Part shown: piece after piece, positions 1 to 8,625 of the stretch
Layout: every line of letters begins with the position of its first letter
Position numbering within the stretch: position 1 is the stretch's first letter
Assembly (NCBI RefSeq): GCF_022524485.1
Contig: NZ_JAKXMK010000023.1
Span: 145,030 to 209,029, forward strand
Origin: Pseudonocardia alaniniphila
GTDB taxonomy: Bacteria > Actinomycetota > Actinomycetes > Mycobacteriales > Pseudonocardiaceae
Length of the DNA stretch: 64,000 nucleotides
Direction of reading: 5' to 3'
Made by a program: the position numbers and the translations under genes
The notes under the pieces: model-generated
What the model saw: only the letters and a program-made list of their open reading frames with translations
Database searches by the model: none
Told to the model about the DNA's origin: nothing

Positions 1-641
1 TCGAGGAGACCGGCGAGGGCAGCGTCGTGTGGGTGGCCAACGCGGCGGCGGCCGAGCCGCCCGAACCCGGGGTCATCGGCGGGTACGGCCTGCTCGGGCT
101 CGCCGAACGGGTGCGGCTCGTCGGAGGCCGGTTCGCTGCCGGCCGCAGCACCGACGGCGGATACGCGGTCACGGCCCACGTCCCCCATCGGCCCTCGGCA
201 CCCTCGGGACCGGCCACGGCCACCCACGCGCACCGCAGGCAGGCCGAGTTGCAGGTGCGGCGCAGCGGACGCCGGACGGTCCTGGTCACCGCCGCGGTGT
301 CGGCCGGGGTCGTCGCCTGCGTGGTGGCCTACATGGTCGTCGACGCGGTCACCTCGGTGCTCGACCCCGCCGACTACGCGCGGCTCACGGTCGGGCAGGA
401 CCAGTCGTCCGTCACTCCGCTGCTGCCCGCCGAGACGCGGGTCGACCTGCCCGACGGCGTGCCGCCGCCACCAGCCGGCTCGGCCTGCAGCCACTACAGC
501 ACCCACCCCAACCCGTTCGACGAACGCGGAAGCGACCTGTACCGGCTCTGCTTCCGGGACCGGCGGCTCGTGAGCAAGGACCTGCTCGTCCGGGGCGCGC
601 GGCTCGTGAGCGGCGACGAGCTCGTCGGGAACGAACGGTGA
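1..641 (+). CDS. Sensor histidine kinase, C-terminal part, with a membrane-spanning tail (partial)
   Basis: The gene enters from the left edge, so its N-terminus is missing; the reading frame starts at base 3. The first visible part is the end of a HATPase domain, with the G2-box-like stretch GGYGLLGLAERV and the usual RFAAGRSTDGGYAVTAHVP-like ending. Such kinases normally stop here. This one continues for about 150 residues: a basic linker, one strong membrane segment (TVLVTAAVSAGVVACVVAYM), then about 90 residues predicted outside the membrane with two Cys (in SACSHYS and YRLCFRD). The stop overlaps the start of the response regulator gene by GTGA, so the pair is co-translated. The kinase assignment is firm; the role of the tail is unknown and may be sensory. 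Confidence 0.8.
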   Translation, partial: EETGEGSVVWVANAAAAEPPEPGVIGGYGLLGLAERVRLVGGRFAAGRSTDGGYAVTAHVPHRPSAPSGPATATHAHRRQAELQVRRSGRRTVLVTAAVSAGVVACVVAYMVVDAVTSVLDPADYARLTVGQDQSSVTPLLPAETRVDLPDGVPPPPAGSACSHYSTHPNPFDERGSDLYRLCFRDRRLVSKDLLVRGARLVSGDELVGNER

Positions 642-1366
642 CGGGCCAGGATCGTGGCGCGATCCGCGTCGTGCTCGCCGACGACGAGGCCGTTGTGCGC
701 GTCGGAGTGCGGGCCGTGCTCGCCGCCGCGCCGGAGGTCGAGGTCGTCGCCGAGGCACCGGACGGCCGCGATGCGGTCGACCTGGTGCTGGCGCACCGCC
801 CGGACGTCGCCGTGCTGGACATCCGGATGCCGCGGCTCAACGGGCTCGAGGCCGCCGCGGAGATCCGCCGGCTGTCCGTCGGCACGGCGGTGCTGGTGCT
901 GACCACCTTCGCCGAGGACGCCTACATCTCGCGGGCGCTCGGTGAGGGGGCGGGAGGCTTCGTGCTCAAGACCGGTGACCCCACCGAGATCATCGCGGGC
1001 GTACGCGCCGTCGCCTCCGGCGCGGCGTACCTCTCGCCCTCCGTCGCTCGGCGGGTGATCGACCACCTCGCCGCCACCGGGTCACGCCTCGGCGCCGCAC
1101 AGCAGCTCGACGGGCTGACCAACCGCGAACGAGAGGTGCTCGGGCTCCTCGGCTCCGGGATGTCCAACGGCGAGATCGCCGAGCACATCCACGTGGTCGA
1201 GGGCACCGTCAAGGTCTACGTGAGCGGGATCTTCCGACAGCTCGGGGTCCGCAACCGGGTCGAGGCAGCCATCCTGGCCCACGAGGCAGGCCTCATCCCG
1301 CGCGGAACCCGCCCGGCACACGGCCCGCTGCCTCAGCCCGGTCCGGATTCGGCTGCCGACCCCTAG
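638..1366 (+). CDS. NarL/LuxR-family response regulator
   Basis: Two-domain transcription regulator of 242 residues, partner of the kinase just upstream. The receiver domain shows the acidic pocket at D15-D16, phosphoacceptor D61 in VLDIRMP, the switch region VLTTF, and a Lys in FVLKTGDP, where most relatives read LLKD. The C-terminal GerE-type helix-turn-helix is clear (LTNREREVLGLLGSGMSNGE then VEGTVKVYVSGIF). The GTG start at the GTGA overlap gives a normal N-terminus; longer readings in the same frame run through the kinase gene. The target genes cannot be told from the sequence. About 35 residues of Pro-rich tail follow the DNA-binding domain. Confidence 0.9.
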   Translation: MTGQDRGAIRVVLADDEAVVRVGVRAVLAAAPEVEVVAEAPDGRDAVDLVLAHRPDVAVLDIRMPRLNGLEAAAEIRRLSVGTAVLVLTTFAEDAYISRALGEGAGGFVLKTGDPTEIIAGVRAVASGAAYLSPSVARRVIDHLAATGSRLGAAQQLDGLTNREREVLGLLGSGMSNGEIAEHIHVVEGTVKVYVSGIFRQLGVRNRVEAAILAHEAGLIPRGTRPAHGPLPQPGPDSAADP

Positions 1367-1376
1367 GCTCGGCAGC

Positions 1377-2261
1377 ATGACCCAGTCCGCGCCCGTCGAC
1401 GGTCGTGTCGGCGTCGCCAAGACCTACAAGCTGTACGTCGGCGGGGCGTTTCCGCGGTCGGAGTCCGGTCGCAGCTACCCCGTCCACGACGCCACGGGCG
1501 CGCTCCTCGCGCACGCCGCGCTCGCCTCGCGCAAGGACGTCCGCGACGCCGTGAGCGCCGCCCGCTCCGCGTTCGGCGGCTGGTCGGGCGCCACCGCGTA
1601 CAACCGCGGTCAGGTGCTCTACCGCGTCGCCGAGATGATGCAGGGCCGCCGCGACCGCTTCGCCGACCACGTCGTCGCGGCCGAGGGCGTGCCGCGTGAG
1701 CAAGCATCGACGCTGGTGGACGCCGCGATCGACCGCTGGGTCTGGTACGCCGGGTGGACCGACAAGATCGCGACCGTGCTCGGCTCGGTCAACCCGGTGG
1801 CCGGCCCGTTGCTGAACTGGTCCACCCCCGAGCCGACCGGCGTCGTCGGTATGCTCGCACCGCAGTCGTCGGCCCTCCTCGGCCTCGTGGACGTGCTCGC
1901 CCCGGTGCTCGCCACCGGGTGCACCGCCGTCGTCGTCGCGTCCGAGCGCAGGCCGTTGCCCGCGATCGAGCTCGCCGAGGTGCTCGCCACCTCCGACGTG
2001 CCGGGCGGCGTCGCCAACCTGCTCACGGGACGTGCCACCGAGCTGGGGCCGTGGCTCGCCGGCCACGCCGAGGTCCAGGCGCTCGACCTGACCGGCGCGC
2101 CGGAGGAGCTGAGCGCCGACCTGGAACGCGCCGCGGCCGAGACCGTCAAACGGGTACTTCCCCGGCCCGCCACGGAGGCCGATCCGATGCGACCGGCCGG
2201 GATCGCGCGGTTGCGCGCCTTCACCGAGATCAAGACTGTCTGGCACCCGGTCGGGCGCTGA
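1377..2261 (+). CDS. Truncated aldehyde dehydrogenase-like protein, probably inactive
   Basis: 294 residues resembling the N-terminal NAD-binding half of the aldehyde dehydrogenase superfamily (about 480 residues). The start (YKLYVGGAFPRSESGRSYPV), the cofactor-binding region (NWSTPEPTGVVGMLAP, LATGCTAVVVASERRPLPA) and the strand around LLTGRATELGPWLAGHAEVQALDLTG are all recognisable. After that the sequence jumps to a typical C-terminal ending (AFTEIKTVWHPVG). The segment that should hold the catalytic Cys and general-base Glu is absent, so ordinary dehydrogenase activity is unlikely. It lies near adenosine deaminase and nucleoside salvage genes, where deoxyribose breakdown yields acetaldehyde. 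A structural partner of an active dehydrogenase encoded elsewhere is plausible but is inference. Confidence 0.7.
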   Translation: MTQSAPVDGRVGVAKTYKLYVGGAFPRSESGRSYPVHDATGALLAHAALASRKDVRDAVSAARSAFGGWSGATAYNRGQVLYRVAEMMQGRRDRFADHVVAAEGVPREQASTLVDAAIDRWVWYAGWTDKIATVLGSVNPVAGPLLNWSTPEPTGVVGMLAPQSSALLGLVDVLAPVLATGCTAVVVASERRPLPAIELAEVLATSDVPGGVANLLTGRATELGPWLAGHAEVQALDLTGAPEELSADLERAAAETVKRVLPRPATEADPMRPAGIARLRAFTEIKTVWHPVGR

Positions 2262-2286
2262 CCTGCGAACGTCCTAGGCTTCCGTC

Positions 2287-3507
2287 GTGGCCAGCGACAT
2301 CGTCCCGATCCAGCTCTCCCTCACGGAGGGAGACCTCGTCACGCTCTGGGCCCCGCGGTGGCGCGAGGACGGCGAGGAGTGGGAGGCGTTCCTCGGCGAC
2401 GACGATGCGCTCTTCGCGTTCCCGGAGGTCGCACAGCTCGCCGCGTTCGTGCGCACGGCCGGTGAGCACGACCTATTGGACCACCCGGCCTGGTCGGTGG
2501 TCCCGGACCTGACCGTCGCCGAGCTGACGCCGGAGGAGACACGGCGCTTCGACATCGTCGGGGTGCCGGAGCTGGCAGCCGAGGACCCCGACACGTGGAC
2601 GGTCGCCGAGCTGGCCGAGATCACGGAGATGGTGCGCTCGATCGCCGACGTCTGCGAGCTGGACGTCGTCACCGAGGTGCTCGACTCCGCGCCCGCGTTC
2701 GGTCTGCTGCGCCAGGGCACCCTCCCGTTCGCCGGTCGCGAGGGCGCTCGGCTGTGGTCGCAGATGGTCGAGACGATCGCGGACCGCTGGGACGACGTCA
2801 TCGACACCCTCGACGACCTGGTCGCCACCCCGGACGTCGACTCTGCGGCACTGGCCGCGGCGGAGAAGGAGATCGTCGTCGCCGAGGACGCCGACGAGGC
2901 CGGCGCCACCACTCTCGACGAGGACGGCGAGCAGGCCGACGAGGACGAGCCCGCCGGCTTCTGGGAGGAGGTCGGCATCGACCCCGTCCGCATCACCACC
3001 CGCGACGGCGAGTTCGTCACCTTGCGCTGCTACCTCGACGACGCGCCGGTCTTCCTGGGCTCGAACGGCAAGATCGACGTCTTCACCTCGGAGCGCGCCC
3101 TCGCCCGGTGGGTCGGCGAGGACGGCGCCGACGGCCACGACCTCGTCGCCGCGTCGACCTGGTCGGAGGTGGTCGAGCGCGCCGCGGTGGGCGAGCTGGA
3201 GGTGGAGGTCGACGAGCTGAACGCCTACACCCTCACCGGGCTCGCCGACGACATCGCCGAGGGCACGCTCTCCGTCGACCCCTCGCAGCTGGAGCTGGCC
3301 GTCGAGCTACTGCTGGACGTCGACGAGTGGGCAGGCAAGGACGACGCCCGCGAGGCGCTCGCCGAATCGCAGGCCCTCGGCTGGCTCGTCTCGTTCGTGA
3401 TCAAACCCGACCCCACCCGGCTCGCGCCCAGCCCGCCGTTCGACGCCGAGGCGGCGCGATTCCGCGAGCTGGTCGAGAACCTCACGCGCCGGCTCACGGT
3501 GCACTGA
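2287..3507 (+). CDS. Conserved acidic protein of unknown function
   Basis: 406 residues, soluble, very acidic, with no signal peptide or membrane segment. The N-terminal part (about 1-190) and the C-terminal part (about 225-400) both look globular; they are separated by an Asp/Glu-rich linker around residues 195-225 (EDADEAGATTLDEDGEQADEDE). The phrases VTLWAPRWREDGEEWEAFLGDDDALFAFP and VTLRCYLDDAPVFLGSNGKIDVFTS suggest that each half carries a related small beta-rich module, so an internal duplication is possible. It starts at GTG, 25 bases after the dehydrogenase-like gene, so the two are probably one transcript. I do not recognise the family and assign no function. Confidence 0.75.
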   Translation: MASDIVPIQLSLTEGDLVTLWAPRWREDGEEWEAFLGDDDALFAFPEVAQLAAFVRTAGEHDLLDHPAWSVVPDLTVAELTPEETRRFDIVGVPELAAEDPDTWTVAELAEITEMVRSIADVCELDVVTEVLDSAPAFGLLRQGTLPFAGREGARLWSQMVETIADRWDDVIDTLDDLVATPDVDSAALAAAEKEIVVAEDADEAGATTLDEDGEQADEDEPAGFWEEVGIDPVRITTRDGEFVTLRCYLDDAPVFLGSNGKIDVFTSERALARWVGEDGADGHDLVAASTWSEVVERAAVGELEVEVDELNAYTLTGLADDIAEGTLSVDPSQLELAVELLLDVDEWAGKDDAREALAESQALGWLVSFVIKPDPTRLAPSPPFDAEAARFRELVENLTRRLTVH

Positions 3508-3523
3508 CCCCGCGCTGGGGCCG

Positions 3524-4615
3524 TCAGGCCATCAGGGCGGCGTACCCGGGCTTGATCACCTCGTTGATCATGGCCAGCCGCTCGTCGAAGCCCAGGAACG
3601 ACGACTTCATCGCGTTGACCGTGAACCACTGCAGGTCGGCCCATCCGTACCCGAAGGTGTCGGCGAGGGCGGTCATCTCGCTGGTCATCGACACATCGGA
3701 CATGAGCCGGTTGTCGGTGTTGACCGTGACGCGGAAGCGCAGCTCGGTGAGCAGCCCGATCGGGTGGTCGGCGAGCGACTTGGCCGCGCCGGTGTGCACG
3801 TTGGACGTCGGGCACATCTCGAGCGGGATGCGCTTGTCCCGCACGTACGCGGCGAGCAGGCCCAGCCGGGGCGTGCCGTCGGCGCCGAGCGTGATGTCGT
3901 CGACGATCCGCACGCCGTGGCCGAGCCGGTCGGTACCGCACCACTGCAGCGCCTCCCAGATCGAGGGCAGCCCGAAGGCCTCGCCTGCGTGGATCGTGAA
4001 GTGCGCGTTCTGCTGACGCAGGTACTCGAACGCGTCCAGATGGCGGGTGGGCGGGAAACCGGCCTCGGCGCCGGCGATGTCGAAGCCCACCACGCCGAGG
4101 TTCCGGTAGCGCACCGACAGCTCCGCGATCTCGCGCGAGCGGGCGGCGTGGCGCATCGCGGTGAGCAGGCAGCCGACGCGGATCCGCCTGCCACGCTCCG
4201 CCGCCCGGGCCGAGCCGACCCGGAAGCCTTCGAGCACCGCTTCCACCACGGCGTCGAGTTCGAGGCCCTGCTCCACGTGCAGCTCCGGGGCGAACCGCAC
4301 CTCGGCGTAGACCACGCCGTCGGTGGCCAGGTCCTCGGCGCACTCCGCGGCGACGCGGACCAGCGCGTCAGCGCTCTGCATCACTCCGACGGTGTGGCCG
4401 AAGGTCTCCAGGTACAGCTCCAGCGAGCCCGAGTGGGAGGCGGCGAGGAACCACTCGCCCAGCTCCTGCGCGTCGGTGCTCGGGAGGCCCTGATAGCCGG
4501 CAGCGTCGGCTAGCTCGAGGACGGTGGCGGGCCGCAGCCCGCCGTCGAGATGGTCGTGGAGCAGCACCTTCGGTGCGTCCCGGACGGAGTCGACGTTCAG
4601 CGAGACGGGCACCAC
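3524..4615 (-). CDS. add: Adenosine deaminase
   Basis: Metal-dependent hydrolase that turns adenosine and deoxyadenosine into inosine and deoxyinosine. The 363 residues match the usual family length. Zinc-binding HxH is H20/H22 in LLHDHLDGGLRP; further hallmarks are FTIHAGEA (His and catalytic Glu), the HGVRI His, and the late metal-binding Asp in VTVNTDNRLMS. CPTSNVHTG is also typical. It is convergent with the acidic-protein gene (16 bases apart) and divergent from the SDR gene. It belongs functionally with the cdd, deoA and nucleoside importer genes a few kilobases away, although it is transcribed alone. Confidence 0.95.
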   Translation of the reverse strand: MVPVSLNVDSVRDAPKVLLHDHLDGGLRPATVLELADAAGYQGLPSTDAQELGEWFLAASHSGSLELYLETFGHTVGVMQSADALVRVAAECAEDLATDGVVYAEVRFAPELHVEQGLELDAVVEAVLEGFRVGSARAAERGRRIRVGCLLTAMRHAARSREIAELSVRYRNLGVVGFDIAGAEAGFPPTRHLDAFEYLRQQNAHFTIHAGEAFGLPSIWEALQWCGTDRLGHGVRIVDDITLGADGTPRLGLLAAYVRDKRIPLEMCPTSNVHTGAAKSLADHPIGLLTELRFRVTVNTDNRLMSDVSMTSEMTALADTFGYGWADLQWFTVNAMKSSFLGFDERLAMINEVIKPGYAALMA

Positions 4616-4678
4616 ATCACGCTAGAACACCCCTGGCCGTCGTGGGTGAGGGCACCCGAGGAGCGCCCCCCACGTCAC

Positions 4679-4735
4679 CCGTCGGGGCGGGAGATCCACC
4701 CCTGATCGCCGATCTCCACCCCTGATCCCCGACGG
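4679..4735. repeat. Paired 20-bp direct repeats inside a 9-bp inverted repeat, divergent promoter region
   Basis: Between the divergent add and SDR genes, two adjacent 20-base copies (4691-4710 and 4711-4730; 17 of 20 identical, core CCACCCCTGATC) are flanked by CCGTCGGGG and its exact complement CCCCGACGG. The position, 65-90 bases from each start codon, would suit a regulatory site for one or both genes. No regulator is assigned. Confidence 0.45.
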
Positions 4736-4768
4736 CCACCCGTCACCGCGGGCTGACATGCTGAACCA

Positions 4769-5527
4769 ATGATCTTCGAAGGCGACGTCGTGCTGGTCAC
4801 GGGCGGTTCACGCGGAATCGGCCGGGCAGCGGCGCGTGAGTTCGCCGCGGCGGGAGCCACCGTCGTCGTCCAGTACCGGAAGGACCGCCGGGCGGCCGAG
4901 GAGGTGCTCTCCGAGCTCGGGCCGGGTGCACACATCGCGCTCCAGGCCGATGTCGCCGACCCCGGGCAGGTGCAGAACCTCGTGCAGACCGTGGTCGAGC
5001 GCCTCGGCTGGATCGGCGTCCTCGTGAACAACGCCGGCGTCTACGAGCGTCACCCCGTCCCGACCACGGACTACGCGGAATGGCAGGAAGCGTGGCGGCG
5101 GACGATCGACACCAACCTGATCGGGCCGGCGAACCTCGTGCACTGCGTGGTGCCGCACATGATCGCGGCGGGCGGCGGCCGGATCGTGAACGTCACCTCG
5201 CGCGGGGCGTTCCGCGGGGAACCGGAGCACCCGGCGTACGGGGCGAGCAAAGCCGGGCTGAACAGCCTGAGCCAGTCGCTGGCCCAGGCGCTCGCACCCC
5301 ACGGCATCTACGTCACGGCGGTCGCGCCGGGGTTCGTCGAGACCGACATGGCGGCGCCCTACCTCGACGGGGCGGACGGTGCGGCGGTCCGGGCGCAGAG
5401 CCCGCTCCGAAGGGCGGCCACCCCGGAGGAGATCGCTCGCGTCATCGTCTTCCTGGCCTCGCCCGGCACCGAGTACGCCATCGGCGCGATCGTCGACGTG
5501 AACGGGGCGTCGTACCTCCGGTCCTGA
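4769..5527 (+). CDS. SDR-family oxidoreductase (3-oxoacyl-reductase-like)
   Basis: Classical short-chain dehydrogenase of 252 residues. It has the Rossmann motif TGGSRGIG near the N-terminus, NNAG, the catalytic Ser in NVTSRGAF, YxxxK in YGASKAG, and the PGFVETDM stretch after the active site. The VVQYRK stretch at the end of the second beta strand suggests NADPH over NADH. The substrate cannot be told; FabG-like ketoreductases and sugar-alcohol dehydrogenases share these features. ATG start. It has no obvious operon partner: it is divergent from add, and the next gene on the same strand is 168 bases away. Confidence 0.85.
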   Translation: MIFEGDVVLVTGGSRGIGRAAAREFAAAGATVVVQYRKDRRAAEEVLSELGPGAHIALQADVADPGQVQNLVQTVVERLGWIGVLVNNAGVYERHPVPTTDYAEWQEAWRRTIDTNLIGPANLVHCVVPHMIAAGGGRIVNVTSRGAFRGEPEHPAYGASKAGLNSLSQSLAQALAPHGIYVTAVAPGFVETDMAAPYLDGADGAAVRAQSPLRRAATPEEIARVIVFLASPGTEYAIGAIVDVNGASYLRS

Positions 5528-5695
5528 AAGTGCTGCCACCCGGCGCAGACCGTGACGCACGAGAGTGACAAACTACTCTGAACGGGGTAAAGGCTCCCGA
5601 ACGGGGAGTCGTGAAGGGGCAATCCGCGCGCCTCGCTACCCTCAGTGCGCACGGCACTCCCCGTTGTCCGGCAAAGAGGAAGCTCCCCGCCCGCC

Positions 5696-6760
5696 ATGAG
5701 CAATGACTCCACACTGTCGTTCGACCGCATGCGCGGCATGCTCATGCGCGCGGCAGAGATCCGCGACAGCGAGCAGCAGCAGATCTTCGACTCGCTCGAC
5801 GAGATCCACGCCCGGCTCGCCGCGCTCGACGCGCTGGGCACGGTCCGCAAGCGGCTCACCGAGCTTCCCGACCGCACCGAGGTCAGCGTGCTGGCCGAGC
5901 GGCTGGACGAGACGGTGGCCAAGCTCGACGCCCAGGACAGCGCCATCGCCGCCGTCATGCGGGCCGTCGAGGGGCTGCCCGACAAGATCGCCAAGCCGAT
6001 CGCGCAGCTCGACGGGCGGCTCGACGGAATGGCCGGGCGGCTGGAGGGCGTGTCCGGCCGGATGGACGGGCTCGACGACCGGCTCCTGGGCCTCCACAAG
6101 CGTCTCGACGACCTCGACAACCGCCTCGACCGGCACGAGATGCGGCTCGACGCGATGCCGTCCTCGGTGGGCACGCCGATCAAGGAGCGGATCGACGGGA
6201 TCGAGCGCGCGGTCCGCGAGCAGCTCGAGACGGCCGTCCGTTCCATGGACGAGTCCGACGAGGGCATGCGCAACCTGCTCGGCGACACCAGCATCGGGCT
6301 GCACCGGCGGCTCGAGGACCTGGCATCCCGTCCCGCGGTCGACCCGACGGAACCGCTCGACGGCCTGGCGCAGCGGCTGGAGTCGTTGTCCACCCGGCTG
6401 GAGACCGTCAGCGAGCGCCTCAACGCTCTCGAGGAGGGCGTGTCCGGGCGTCTCGGCTCACTCAGCGGCGAGATCGACCTGAAGCTCGAGAAGCTCGACG
6501 CCGCGCTGGTGCAGCGGCCCGACTCCACCTCGCTGCGCACGCTGGTGGAGCAGGCCAACGAGGAGTCCGAGCGGCGTAACGCCGGTCAGCTCGACGAGGC
6601 CATGGCCACGTTCGCTGAGCTGATCCTGGGCCGGGGCCCCGCCGCCCAGTCGCCGCCGCCGCCCCCGCGTCCGGCTCAGCGGCGGGCGCGCAAGATCACG
6701 GTGAAGTCCCCCAACGGGGCGTCGATCGGCGACACCGTGGCCGACGACCCGGACGACTGA
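5696..6760 (+). CDS. Coiled-coil protein with heptad Arg-Leu-Asp repeats
   Basis: 354 residues, nearly all predicted coiled coil. From about residue 15 to 310 there are many copies of RLDxLxxRL-like heptads (for example RLDGMAGRLEGVSGRMDGLD), then a Pro stretch (PPPPPRPAQRRAR) and a basic/acidic tail. It has no membrane segment or signal peptide, so it is cytoplasmic, and a structural or scaffold role is likely. The ATG start is preferred because AAGAGGA lies 15 bases upstream; an upstream GTG would add 17 residues. The 168 bases before it contain a 10-bp inverted repeat (AACGGGGAGT at 5600, complement ending at 5665) that could sit in the 5' leader. The family was not recognised. Confidence 0.75.
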   Translation: MSNDSTLSFDRMRGMLMRAAEIRDSEQQQIFDSLDEIHARLAALDALGTVRKRLTELPDRTEVSVLAERLDETVAKLDAQDSAIAAVMRAVEGLPDKIAKPIAQLDGRLDGMAGRLEGVSGRMDGLDDRLLGLHKRLDDLDNRLDRHEMRLDAMPSSVGTPIKERIDGIERAVREQLETAVRSMDESDEGMRNLLGDTSIGLHRRLEDLASRPAVDPTEPLDGLAQRLESLSTRLETVSERLNALEEGVSGRLGSLSGEIDLKLEKLDAALVQRPDSTSLRTLVEQANEESERRNAGQLDEAMATFAELILGRGPAAQSPPPPPRPAQRRARKITVKSPNGASIGDTVADDPDD

Positions 6761-6777
6761 GAACATCCGAACCCGGC

Positions 6778-6811
6778 AACGGCCCGGACGCCTCGTGGCG
6801 TCCGGGCCGTT
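6778..6811. terminator. Bidirectional stem-loop terminator
   Basis: Perfect 15-bp stem (AACGGCCCGGACGCC and its complement) with a TCGT loop, lying exactly between the convergent coiled-coil and deoA stops. There is no long T tract, as is common in actinobacteria. It probably serves both strands. Confidence 0.85.
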
Positions 6812-6814
6812 GCG

Positions 6815-8113
<1,299 letters not shown>

Positions 8114-8223
8114 GCTGGTCCTCCGGTGCTCGTGGATCAGGAATTCTCAGGATGCCAGTGCCGATCCGGAGGCCCGGTCGGCGGCTCGCGTGGCCTGCGA
8201 TCGCGAGGCCCAGGGGCCAGTGC

Positions 8224-8625
8224 TCAGCTCCGGTCCGGGAGGTCGGCGGGGCCGAACGCGTCCGGCAGCACCTCCCGCATCGGGAGGATGCCGCGCGGGG
8301 TGTCGACCAGGCAGTCCGGGCCGCCGAACTCGTAGATGATCTGCCGGCAGCGCCCGCACGGCATGAGCAGCTCCCCCGTGCCGGAGCGGCACGCCACGGC
8401 GACGAAGCGACCCCCGCCGGTGAGCCGCAGCTGCCCGGCCATCGTGCACTCGGCGCAGAGGCCGAGGCCGTACGAGGCGTTCTCCACGTTGCATCCGGTG
8501 ACGACACGGCCGTCGTCGCAGACGGCCGCCGCCCCGACCTGCAGGTGTGAGTACGGCGCGTAGGCCGACGCGGCCGCGGCGACGGCCGCTTCGCGCAATG
8601 CGTCCCAGGGGACGTCAGTCATCAT
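8224..8625 (-). CDS. cdd: Cytidine deaminase
   Basis: Small zinc enzyme of 133 residues converting cytidine or deoxycytidine to uridine or deoxyuridine. The substrate-binding NVENASYGLGLCAE motif holds the first zinc Cys and the catalytic Glu, and MPCGRCRQ holds the other two Cys, the tetrameric cytidine deaminase pattern. The start is the first ATG of TGATGATG, where the upstream permease stop overlaps it by one base; this tight coupling decides the start. An in-frame TTG lies one codon earlier but is less likely. Confidence 0.95.
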   Translation of the reverse strand: MMTDVPWDALREAAVAAAASAYAPYSHLQVGAAAVCDDGRVVTGCNVENASYGLGLCAECTMAGQLRLTGGGRFVAVACRSGTGELLMPCGRCRQIIYEFGGPDCLVDTPRGILPMREVLPDAFGPADLPDRS

